From NCBI GenBank assembly GCA_948099385.1, contig CANUEZ040000205.1:2046001-2110000 (forward strand): a stretch of 64,000 nt of DNA, written 5' to 3'. The stretch comes from Fasciola hepatica. Taxonomy: Eukaryota > Platyhelminthes > Trematoda > Plagiorchiida > Fasciolidae. Under the pieces are notes generated by a model. That model was not told where the DNA came from, did no database searches, and worked only from the letters and a program-made list of their open reading frames with translations. A program made the position numbers and the translations under genes. Positions 25,913 to 38,354 of the stretch are shown here, piece by piece (position 1 is the first letter of the stretch; each line of letters starts with the position of its first letter).

Positions 25913-28550
25913 AGTAGGAGATTAGTTTAAATTAGATTAGAATACATTTGTATATTATGATTGATCATGCAGCTTGAACGCTCAACTGAGCATTGAAATC
26001 CATGGAAGCACTCACTGTACAGCTGTTTCATCCTTGTTCGGACTCGACTCATCAGCAGTGCACATCGACCGAGCAACCACGGGCACTCCAACAACCGCTG
26101 AACCATTGTGAATCGAACAACTGAACAACACAAGGCTAACCGGGATCGCTATCAACGCTTTGTTCAACATCTACACTACATGATTTAGCACCCTTCCCAA
26201 ACTGGCTTCAAATCTCAATGGTAACAACCAGCTTCGCGCACACCGATCGACTCCTATGATGGATGACTTCTCTGTAGGGGCCTGAGTACAACCAACGCAT
26301 TCCCAAATGATAAACACACACAGCTTCCTTACTATGCATGCAATTGATTAGTAGTGGGAGATTAGATTAGATTAGATTAGATTAGATTTGTATAATATGA
26401 TTGATCATGCAGCTTGAACGCTCAACTGAGCATTGAAATCCATGGAAGCACTCACTGTACAGCTGTTTCATCCTTGTTCGGACTCGACTCATCAGCAGTG
26501 AACATCGACCGAGCAACCACGGGGACTCCAACAACCGCTGAACAATTGTGAATCGAACAACTCAACAACACAAGGCTATCCGAGATCGCTATCAACGCTT
26601 TGTTCAACATCTACACTACATCATATATAGCACCTTTCGCAAACTGGCTTCAAATTTGAATGGTAACAACCAGCTTCGCGCACACCGATCGACTCCTATG
26701 ATGGATGACTTCTCTGTAGGGGCCTAAGTACAACCAACGCATTCCCAAATGATAAACCTACACAGCTTCCTTACTATGCATGCAATTGATTAGTAGTAGG
26801 AGATTAGATTAGATTAGATTAGAATAGATTTGTATAATATGATTGATCATGCAGCTTGAACGCTCAACTGAGCATTGAAATCCATGGGAGCACTCACTGT
26901 ACAGCTGTTTCATCCTTGTTCGGACTCGACTCATCAGCAGTGCACATCGACCGAGCAACCACGGGGACTCCAACAACCGGTGAACCATTGTGAATCGAAC
27001 AACTCAACAACACAAGGCTATCCGGGATGGCTATCAACGCTTTGTTCAACATCTACACTACATGATATAGCACCCTTCCCAAACTGGCTTCAAATTTGAA
27101 TGGTAACAACCAGCTTCGCGCACACCGATCCACTCCTATGATGGATGACTTCTCTGTAGGGGCCTAAGTACAACCAACGCATTCCCAAATGATAAACACA
27201 CACAGCTTCCTTACTATGCATGCAATTGATTAGTAGTAGGAGATTAGATTAGATTAGATTAGAATAGATTTGTATAATATGATTGATCATGCAGCTTGAA
27301 CGCTCAACTGAGCATTGAATTCCATGGAAGCACTCACTGTACAGCTGTTTCATCCTTGTTCGGACTCGACTCATCAGCAGTGCACATCGACGGAGCAACC
27401 ACGGGGACTCCAACAACCGCTGAACCATTGTGAATCGAACAACTCAACAACACAAGGCTATCCGGGATCGCTATCAACGCTTTGTTCAACATCTACACTA
27501 CATGATATAGCACCGTTCCCAAACTGGCTTCAAATCTGAATGGTAACAACCAGCTTGGCGCACACCGATCGACTCCTATGATGGATGACTTCTCTGTAGG
27601 GGCCTAAGTACAACCAACGCATTCCCAAATGATAAACCTACACAGCTTACTTACTATGCATGCAATTGATTAGTAGTAGGAGATTAGATTAGATTAGATT
27701 AGAATAGATTTGTATAATATGATTGATCATGCAGCTTGAACGCTCAACTGAGCATTGAAATGCATGGAAGCACTCACTGTACAGCTGTTTCATCCTTGTT
27801 CGGACTCGACTCATCAGCGGTGCACATCGACCGAGCAACCACGGGCACTCCAACAACCGCTGAACCATTGTGAATCGAACAACTTAACAACACAAGGCTA
27901 TCCGGGATGGCTATCAACGCTTTGTTCAACATCTACACTACATCATATAGCACCGTTCCCAAACTGGCTTCAAATTTGAATGGTAACAACCAGCTTCGCG
28001 CACACCGATCGACTCCTATGATGGATGACTTCTCTGTAGGGGCCTACGTACAACCAACGCATTCTCAAATGATAAACCTACACAGCTTCCTTACTATGCA
28101 TGCAATTGATTAGTAGTAGGAGATTAGATTAGATTAGATTAGATTAGATTAGAATAGGTTTGTATAATATGATTGATCATGCAGCTTGAACAATCAACTG
28201 AGCATTGAAATCCATGGAAGCACTCACTGTACAGCTGTTTCATCCTTGTTCGGACTCGACTCATCAGCAGTGCACATCGACGGAGCAACCACGGGGACTC
28301 CAACAACCGATGAACCATTGTGAATCGAACAACTTAACAACACAAGGCTGTCCGGGATGCCTATCAACGCTTTGTTCAACATCTACACTACATCATATAT
28401 AGCACCCTTCCCAAACTGGCTTCAAATTTGAATGGTAACAACCAGCTTCGCGCACACCGATCGACTCCTATGATGGATAAATTTTCTGTAGGGGCCTAAG
28501 AACAACCAACGCATTCCCAAATGATAAACCTACACAGCTTCCTTACTATG

Positions 28551-28566
28551 AATACATCAGTGTATT
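28551..28566. repeat. Alternative tail hairpin AATACA-TCAG-TGTATT
   Basis: This is the same replacement as at 25,897 with one change in the loop. The arms are unchanged and the following tract is gagattagtttaaattag. Confidence 0.8.
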
Positions 28567-29091
28567 AGTAGGAGATTAGTTTAAATTAGTTTAGAATAGA
28601 TTTGTATAATATGATTGATCATGCAGCTTGAACGCTCAACTGAGCATTGAAATCCATGGAAGCACTCAGTGTACAGCTGTTTCATTCTTGTTCGGACTCG
28701 ACTCATCAGCAGTGCACATCGACCGAGCAACCACGGGGACTCCAACAACCGCGGAACCATTGTGAATCGAACAACTTAACAACACAAGGCTATCCGGGAT
28801 GGCTATCAACGCTTTGTTCATCATCTACACTACATCATATAGCACCCTTCCCAAACTGGCTTCAAATTTGAATGGTAACAACCAGCTTCGCGCACACCGA
28901 TCGACTCCTATGATGGATGACTTCTCTGTAGGGGCCTACGTACAACCAACGCATTCCCAAATGATAAACCTACACAGCTTCCTTACTATGCATGCAATTG
29001 ATTAGTAGTAGGAGATTAGATTAGATTAGATTAGATTAGAATAGATTTGTATAATATGATTGATCATGCAGCTTGAACGCTCAACTGAGCA

Positions 29092-30858
29092 TTGAAATCC
29101 ATGGGAGCGCTCATTGTACAGCTGTTTCATCATTGTTCGGACTCGACTCATCAGCAGTGCACATCGACCAAGCAACCACGGGGACTCCAACAACCGCTGA
29201 ACCATTGTGAATCGAACAACTTAACAACACAAGGCTATCCGGGATCGCTATCAACGCTTTGTTCAACATCTACACTACATGATTTAGCACCCTTCCCAAA
29301 CTGGCTTCAAATTTGAATGGTAACAACCAGCTTCGCGCACACCGATCCACTCCTATGATGGATGACTTCTCTGTAGGGGCCTACATACAATCAACGCATT
29401 CCCAAATGATAAACCTACACAGCTTCCTTACTATGCATGCAATTGATTAGTAGTAGGAGTTTAGATTAGATTAGATTAGAATAGATTTGTATAATATGAT
29501 TGATCATGCAGCTTGAACGCTCAACTGAGCATTGAAATCCATGGGACCGCTCATTGTACAGCTGTTTCATCATTGTTTGGACTCGACTCATCAGCAGTGC
29601 ACATCGACCAAGCAACCACGGGCACTCCAACAACCGCTGAACCATTGTGAATCGAACAACTTAACAACACAAGGCTATCCGGGATGGCTATCAACGCTTT
29701 AGTCAACATCTACACTACGTCATATAGCACCCTTCCCAAACTGGCTTCAAATTTGAACGGTAACAACCAGCTTCGCGCACACCGATCGACTCCTATGATG
29801 GATGACTTCTCTGTAGGGGCCTACGTACAACCAACGCATTCCCAAATGATAAACCTACACAGCTTCCTTACTATGCATGCAATTGATTAGTAGTAGGAGA
29901 TTAGATTAGATTAGATTAGATTAGAATAGATTTGTATAATATGATTGATCATGCAGCTTGAACGCTCAACTGAGCATTGAAATCCATGGGAGCGCTCATT
30001 GTACAGCTGTTTCATCATTGTTCGGACTCGACTCATCAGCAGTGCACATCGACCAAGCAACCACGGGCACTCCAACAACCGCTGAACCATTGTGAATCGA
30101 ACAACTTAACAACACAAGGCTATCCGGGATCGCTATCAACGCTTTGTTCAACATCTACACTACATGATTTAGCACCCTTCCCAAACTGGCTTCAAATTTG
30201 AATGGTAACAACCAGCTTCGCGCACACCGATCCACTCCTATGATGGATGACTTCTCTGTAGGGGCCTACATACAATCAACGCATTCCCAAATGATAAACC
30301 TACACAGCTTCCTTACTATGCATGCAATTGATTAGTAGTAGGAGTTTAGATTAGATTAGATTAGAATAGATTTGTATAATATGATTGATCATGCAGCTTG
30401 AACGCTCAACTGAGCATTGAAATCCATGGGACCGCTCATTGTACAGCTGTTTCATCATTGTTCGGACTCGACTCATCAGCAGTGCACATCGACCAAGCAA
30501 CCACGGGGACTCCAACAACCGCTGAACCATTGTGAATCGAACAACTTAACAACACAAGGCTATCCGGGATGGCTATCAACGCTTTGTTCAACATCTACAC
30601 TACATCATATATAGCACCCTTCCCAAACTGGCTTCAAATTTCAATCGTAACAACCAGCTTCACGCACACCGATCGACTCCTATGATGGATGACTTCTCTG
30701 TAGGGGCCTAAATTCAACGAACGCATTCCCAAATGATAAACCTACACAGCTTCCTTACTATGCATGCAATTGTTTAGTAGTAGGAGTTTAGATTAAATTC
30801 GATTAGAATAGATTTGTATAATATGATTGATCATGCAGCTTGAACGCTCAACTGAGCA
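29092..30858 (+). repeat. Higher-order repeat: dimer of 885 bp, two copies
   Basis: Markers 29092/29532 and 29977/30417 form two dimers 885 bp apart. They share catgggagcgctcattg or catgggaccgctcattg, tttcatcattgtt and gaccaagcaacc. The same type recurs at 41,452 and, altered, at 42,334. Dimer copies differ at a few sites, for example cattgtttgg at 29,574 versus cattgttcgg in the second copy. Confidence 0.87.
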
Positions 30859-33025
30859 TTGAAATGCATGGAAGCACTCACTGTACAGCTGTTTCATCCT
30901 TGCTCGGACTCGACTCATCAGCAGTGCCCATCGACTGAGCAACCACGGGGACTCCAACAACCGCTGAACCATTGTGAATCGAACAACTTAACAACACAAG
31001 GCTATCCGGGATCGCTATCAACGCTTTGTTCAACATCTACACTACATCATATATAGCACCCTTCCCAAACTGGCTTCAAATTTGAATGGTAACAACCAGC
31101 TTCGCGCACACCGATCCACTCCTATGATGGATGACTTCTCTGTAGGGGCCTAAATTCAACCAACGCATTCCCAAATGAACAACATACACAGCTTCCTTAC
31201 TATGCATGCAATTGATTAGTAGTGGGAGATTAGATTAGATTAGATTAGATTAGAATAGATTTGTATAATATGATTGATCGTGCTGCTTGAACGCTCAACT
31301 AAGCATTGAAATCCATGGAAGCACTCACTGTACAGCTGTTTCATCCTTGTTCGGACTCGACTCATCAGCAGTGCACATCGACCGAGCAACCACGGGGACT
31401 CCAACAACCGCTGAACCATTGTGAATCGAACAACTTAACAACACAAGGCTATCCGGGATCGCTATCAACGCTTTGTTCAACATCTACACTACATGATTTA
31501 GCACACTTCCCAAACTGGCTTCAAATTTGAATGGTAACAACCAGCTTCGCGCACACCGATCAACTCCTATGATGGATGACTTCTCTGTAGGGGCCTAAAT
31601 TCAACCAACGCATTCCGAAATGAACAACCTACACAGCTTCCTTACTATGCATGCAATTGATTAGTAGTAGGAGATTAGATTAGATTTGTATAATATGATT
31701 GATCGTGCTGCTTGAACGCTCAACTAAGCATTGAATTCCATGGAAGCACTCACTGTACAGCTGTTTCATCCTTGTTCGGACTCGACTCATCAGCGGTGCA
31801 CATCGATCGAGCAACCACGGGGACTCCAACAACCGCTGAACCATTGTGAATCGAACAACTTAACAACACAAGGCTATCCGGGATCGCTATCAACGCTTCG
31901 TTCAACATCTACACTACATGATATAGCACCCTTCCCAAACTGGCTTCAAATTTGAATGGTAACAACCAGCTTCGCGCACACCGATCCACTCCTATGATGG
32001 ATGACTTCTCTGTAGGGGCCTAAATTCAACCAACGCATTCCCAAATGAACAACATACACAGCTTCCTTACTATGCATGCAATTGATTAGTAGTGGGAGAT
32101 TAGATTAGATTAGATTAGATTAGAATAGATTTGTATAATATGATTGATCGTGCTGCTTGAACGCTCAACTAAGCATTGAAATCCATGGAAGCACTCACTG
32201 TACAGCTGTTTCATCCTTGTTCGGACTCGACTCATCAGCAGTGCACATCGACCGAGCAACCACGGGGACTCCAACAACCGCTGAACCATTGTGAATCGAA
32301 CAACTTAACAACACAAGGCTATCCGGGATCGCTATCAACGCTTTGTTCAACATCTACACTACATGATTTAGCACACTTCCCAAACTGGCTTCAAATTTGA
32401 ATGGTAACAACCAGCTTCGCGCACACCGATCAACTCCTATGATGGATGACTTCTCTGTAGGGGCCTAAATTCAACCAACGCATTCCGAAATGAACAACCT
32501 ACACAGCTTCCTTACTATGCATGCAATTGATTAGGAGTAAGAGATTAGATTAGATTTGTATAATATGATTGATCGTGCTGCTTGAACGCTCAACTAAGCA
32601 TTGAATTCCATGGAAGCACTCACTGTACAGCTGTTTCATCCTTGTTCGGACTCGACTCATCAGCGGTGCACATCGATCGAGCAACCACGGGGACTCCAAC
32701 AACCGCTGAACCATTGTGAATCGAACAACTTAACAACACAAGGCTATCCGGGATCGCTATCAACGCTTCGTTCAACATCTACACTACATGATATAGCACC
32801 CTTCCCAAACTGGCTTCAAATTTGAATGGTAACAACCAGCTTCACGCACACCGATCCACTCCCATGATGGATGACTTCTCTGTAGGGGCCTAAATTCAAC
32901 CAACGCATTCCGAAATGAACAACCTACACAGCTTCCTTACTATGCATGCAATTGATTAGTAGTAGGAGATTAGGTTAGATTTGTATAATATGATTGATCG
33001 TGCTGCTTGAACTCTCAACTGAGCA
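30859..33025 (+). repeat. Higher-order repeat: 870-bp dimer with contracted monomers
   Basis: Markers are at 30859, 31306, 31731, 32176, 32601 and 33026. From about 31,055 to 32,840 each base matches the one 870 bp downstream with very few differences (two in the tail at 32,534-32,540). Each dimer joins a 445-bp and a 425-bp unit. The short unit results from a pentanucleotide tract of only two units that also lacks the usual gaatagat spacer. All these monomers carry gatcgtgctgcttg in place of gatcatgcagcttg. Confidence 0.9.
31676..31691. repeat. Contracted pentanucleotide tract (two units)
   Basis: The tract is reduced to gagattagattagatttg, with no gaatagat spacer, giving a 425-bp monomer. 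The same contraction lies near 32,547, 32,973, 42,703, 45,354 and 47,112, always followed by gatcgtgctgcttgaac. Confidence 0.88.
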
Positions 33026-36000
33026 TTGAAATCCATGGAAGCACTCACTGTACAGCAGTTTCATCCTTGTTCGGACTCGACTCATCAGCAGTGCCCATCG
33101 ACCGAACAACCACGGGGACTACAACAACCGCTGAACCATTGTGAATCGAACAACTTAACAACACAATGCTATCCGGCATAGCTATCAACGCTTTGTTCAA
33201 CATCTACACTACATCATATATAGCACCCTTCCCAAACTGGCTTCAAATTTGAATGGTAACAACCAGCTTCGCGCAAACCGATCCACTCCTATGATGGATG
33301 ACTTCTCTGTAAGGGCCTACATACAATCAACGCATTCCCAAATGATAAACCTACACAGCTTCCTTACTATGCATGCAATTGATTAGTAGTGGGAGATTAG
33401 ATTAGATTAGATTAGATTAGAATATATTTGTATAATATTATTGATCATGCTGCTTGAACGCTCAACTGAGCATTGAAATCCATGGAAGCACTCATTGTAC
33501 AGCTGTTTCATCCTTGTTCGGACTCGACTCATCAGCAGTGCACATCGATCGAGCAACCACGGGGACTACAACAACCGCTGAACCATTGTGAATCGAACAA
33601 CTTAACAACACAAGGCTATCCGGGATGGCTATCAACGCTTTGTTCAACATCTACACTACATGATTTAGCACCCTTCCCAAACTGGCTTCAAATTTGAATG
33701 GTAACAACCAGCTTCGCGCACACCGATCGACTCCTATGATGGATGACTTCTCTGTAGGGGCCTAAATTCAACCAACGCATTCCCAAATGATAAACCTACA
33801 CAGCTTCCTTACTATGCATGCAATTGTTAGTAGTAGGTGATTAGATTAGATTAGATAAAATTAGATTAGATTTGTATAATATGATTGATCGTGCTGCTTG
33901 AACGCTCAACTGAGCATTGAAATCCATGGAAGCACTCACTGTACAGCTGTTTCATCCTTGTTCGGACTCGACTCATCAGCAGTGAACATCGACCGAGCAA
34001 CCACGGGGACTCCAACAACCGCTGAACCATTGTGAATCGAACAACTTAACAACACAAGGCTATCCGGGATGGCTATCAACGCTTTGTTCAACATCTACAC
34101 TACATGATATAGCACCCTTCACAAACTGGCTTCAAATTTGAATGGTAACAACCAGCTTCGCGCACACCGATCCACTCCTATGATGGATGACTTCTCTGTA
34201 CGGGCCTAAGTACAACCAACACATTCCCAAATGATAAACCTACACAGCTTCCTTACTATGCATGCAATTGATTAGTAGTAGGAGATTAGATTAGATTAGA
34301 TTAGAATAGATTTGTATAATATGATTGATCATGCAGCTTGAACGCTCAACTGAGCATTGAAATGCATGGGAGCACTCATTGTACAGCTGTTTCATCCTTG
34401 TTCGGACTCGACTCATCAGCAGTGCACATCGATCGAGCAACCACGGGGACTACAACAACCGCTGAACCATTGTGAATCGAACAACTTAACAACACAAGGC
34501 TATCCGGGATGGCTATCAACGCTTTGTTCAACATCTACACTACATCATATGTAGCACCCTTCCCAAACTGGCTTCAAATTTGAATGGTAACAACCAGCTT
34601 CGCGCACACCGATCCACTCCTATGATGGATGACTTCTCTGTAAGGGCCTACATACAATCAACGCATTCCCAAATGATAAACCTACACAGCTTCCTTACTA
34701 TGCATGCAATTGATTAGTAGTGGGAGATTAGATTAGATTAGATTAGATTAGAATATATTTGTATAATATGATTGATCATGCTGCTTGAACGCTCAACTGA
34801 GCATTGAAATCCATGGAAGCACTCATTGTACAGCTGTTTCATCCTTGTTCGGACTCGACTCATCAGCAGTGCACATCGATCGAGCAACCACGGGGACTAC
34901 AACAACCGCTGAACCATTGTGAATCGAACAACTTAACAACACAAGGCTATCCGGGATGGCTATCAACGCTTTGTTCAACATCTACACTACATCATATATA
35001 GCACCCTTCCCAAACTGGCTTCAAATTTGAATGGTAACAACCAGCTTCGCGCAAACCGATCCACTCCTATGATGGATGACTTCTCTGTAAGGGCCTACAT
35101 ACAATCAACGCATTCCCAAATGATAAACCTACACAGCTTCCTTACTATGCATGCAATTGATTAATAGTGGGAGATTAGATTAGATTAGATAAAATTAGAT
35201 TAGATTTGTATAATATGATTGATCGTGCTGCTTGAACGCTCAACTGAGCATTGAAATCCATGGAAGCACTCACTGTACAGCTGTTTCATCCTTGTTCGGA
35301 CTCGACTCATCAGCAGTGCACATCGACCGAGCAACCACGGGGACTCCAACAACCGCTGAACCATTGTGAATCGAACAACTTAACAACACAAGGCTATCCG
35401 GGATGGCTATCAACGCTTTGTTCAACATCTACACTACATCATATAGCACCCTTCCCAAACTGGCTTCAAATTTGAATGGTAACAACCAGCTTCGCGCACA
35501 CCGATCGACTCCTATGATGGATGACTTCTCTGTAGGGGCCTAAATTCAACCAACGCATTCCCAAATGATAAACCTACACAGCTTCCTTACTATGCATGCA
35601 ATTGTTAGTAGTAGGTGATTAGATTAGATTAGATAAAATTAGATTAGATTTGTATAATATGATTGATCGTGCTGCTTGAACGCTCAACTGAGCATTGAAA
35701 TCCATGGAAGCACTCACTGTACAGCTGTTTCATCCTTGTTCGGACTCGACTCATCAGCAGTGCACATCGACCGAGCAACCACGGGGACTCCAACAACCGC
35801 TGAACCATTGTGAATCGAACAACTTAACAACACAAGGCTATCCGGGATCGCTATCAACGCTTTGTTCAACATCTACACTACATGATATAGCACCCTTCCC
35901 AAACTGGCTTCAAATTTGAATGGCAACAACCAGCTTCGCGCAAACCGATCCACTCCTATGATGGATGACTTCTCTGTAAGGGCCTACATACAATCAACGC

Positions 36001-38354
36001 ATTCCCAAATGATAAACCTACACAGCTTCCTTACTATGCATGCAATTGATTAGTAGTGGGAGATTAGATTAGATTAGATTAGATTAGAATATATTTGTAT
36101 AATATGATTGATCATGCTGCTTGAACGCTCAACTGAGCATTGAAATCCATGGAAGCACTCATTGTACAGCTGTTTCATCCTTGTTCGGACTCGACTCATC
36201 AGCAGTGCACATCGATCGAGCAACCACGGGGACTACAACAACCGCTGAACCATTGTGAATCGAACAACTTAACAACACAAGGCTATCCGGGATGGCTATC
36301 AACGCTTTGTTCAACATCTACACTACATGATTTAGCACCCTTCCCAAACTGGCTTCAAATTTGAATGGTAACAACCAGCTTCGCGCACACCGATCGACTC
36401 CTATGATGGATGAATTCTCTGTAGGGGCCTAAGTACAACCATCACATTCCCAAATGATAAACCTACACAGCTTCCTTACTATGCATGCAATTGATTAATA
36501 GTGGGAGATTAGATTAGATTAGATTAGATTAGAATATATTTGTATAATATGATTGATCATGCAGCTTGAACGCTCAACTGAGCATTGAAATCCATGGAAG
36601 CACTCAGTGTACAGCTGTTTCATCCTTGTTCGGACTCGACTCATCAGCAGTGCCCATCGATCGAGCAACCACGGGGACTACAACAACCGCTGAACCATTG
36701 TGAATCGAACAACTTAACAACACAAGGCTCTCCGGGATGGCTATCAACGCTTTGTTCAACATCTACACTACATGATATAGCACCCTTCCCAAACTGGCTT
36801 CAAATTTGAATGGTAACAACCAGCTTCGCGCACACCGATCGACTCCTATGATGGATGACTTCTCTGTAGGGGCCTAAGTACAATCAACGCATTCCCAAAT
36901 GATAAACCTACACAGCTTCCTTACTATGCATGCAATTGTTAGTAGTAGGTGATTAGATTAGATTAGATAAAATTAGATTAGATTTGTATAATATGATTGA
37001 TCGTGCTGCTTGAACGCTCAACTGAGCATTGAAATCCATGGAAGCACTCACTGTACAGCTGTTTCATCCTTGTTCGGACTCGACTCATCAGCAGTGCACA
37101 TCGACCGAGCAACCACGGGGACTCCAACAACCGCTGAACCATTGTGAATCGAACAACTTAACAACACAAGGCTATCCGGGATCGCTATCAACGCTTTGTT
37201 CAACATCTACACTACATGATATAGCACCCTTCCCAAACTGGCTTCAAATTTGAATGGTAACAACCAGCTTCGCGCAAACCGATCCACTACTATGATGGAT
37301 GACTTCTGTGTAGGGGCCTAAGTACAACCAACACATTCCCAAATGATAAACCTACACAGCTTCCTTACTATGCATGCAATTGATTAGTAGTAGGAGATTA
37401 GATTAGATTAGATTAGAATAGATTTGTATAATATGATTGATCATGCAGCTTGAACGCTCAACTGAGCATTGAAATCCATGGAAGCACTCATTGTACAGCT
37501 GTTTCATCCTTGTTCGGACTCGACTCATCAGCAGTGCACATCGATCGAGCAACCACGGGGACTACAACAACCGCTGAACCATTGTGAATCGAACAACTTA
37601 ACAACACAAGGCTATCCGGGATGGCTATCAACGCTTTGTTCAACATCTACACTACATCATATAGCACCCTTCCCAAACTGGCTTCAAATTTGAATGGTAA
37701 CAACCAGCTTCGCGCACACCGATCGACTCCTATGATGGATGACTTCTCTGTAGGGGCCTAAATTCAACCAACGCATTTCCAAATGATAAACCTACACAGC
37801 TTCCTTACTATGCATGCAATTGTTATTAGTAGGTGATTAGATTAGATTAGATTAGATTAGAATAGATTTGTATAATATGATTGATCATGCAGCTTGAACG
37901 CTCAACTGAGCATTGAAATGCATGGAAGCACTCACTGTACAGCTGTTTCATCCTTGTTCGGACTCGACTCATCAGCAGTGCGTATCGACCGAGCAACCAC
38001 GGGGACTCCAACAACCGCTGAACCATTGTGAATCGAACAACTTAACAACACAAGGCTATCCGGGATCGCTATCAACGCTTTGTTCAACATCTACACTACA
38101 TCATATATAGCACCCTTCCCAAACTGGCTTCAAATTTCAATCGTAACAACCAGCTTCGCGCACACCGATCGACTCCTATGATGGATGACTTCTCTGTAGG
38201 GGCCTAAGTACAACCAACACATTCCCAAATGATAAACCTACACAGCTTCCTTACTATGCATGCAATTGATTAGTAGTAGGAGATTAGATTAGATTAGATT
38301 AGAATAGATTTGTATAATATGATTGATCATGCAGCTTGAACGCTCAACTGAGCA
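33026..38354 (+). repeat. Satellite block J: gctgc/aaaattag subfamily, loose trimer order
   Basis: Markers are at 33026, 33473, 33917, 34357, 34804, 35251, 35695, 36140, 36585, 37029, 37469 and 37913. Several units have the tract variant gattagataaaattag (near 33,850, 35,180, 35,630, 36,960) and the tail caattgttagtagtaggtg (33,822, 35,601, 36,935). Many units have catcgatcgagc with ggggactacaac. Types recur at about 1,330-1,336 bp (33,473, 34,804, 36,140, 37,469), which suggests a decayed trimer. Confidence 0.85.

Larger units (their letters stand above)
24367..29091 (+). repeat. Satellite block G: mixed, contains the most divergent monomers
   Basis: Markers are at 24663, 25105, 25553, 25993, 26433, 26875, 27315, 27755, 28205 and 28647. 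The unit around 25,105-25,552 is the most altered single monomer I noticed: its core has acccttcaaaaaaccgac near 25,305 and its tail has gcttgtttaagaagcatgc near 25,437. Monomers at 25,553 and 28,205 end in an alternative tail with a 6-bp-stem hairpin. The monomer at 28,205 is a close relative of the one at 2,019. The monomer at 27,315 has gaattccatgg, which creates an EcoRI-type GAATTC. Confidence 0.85.
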
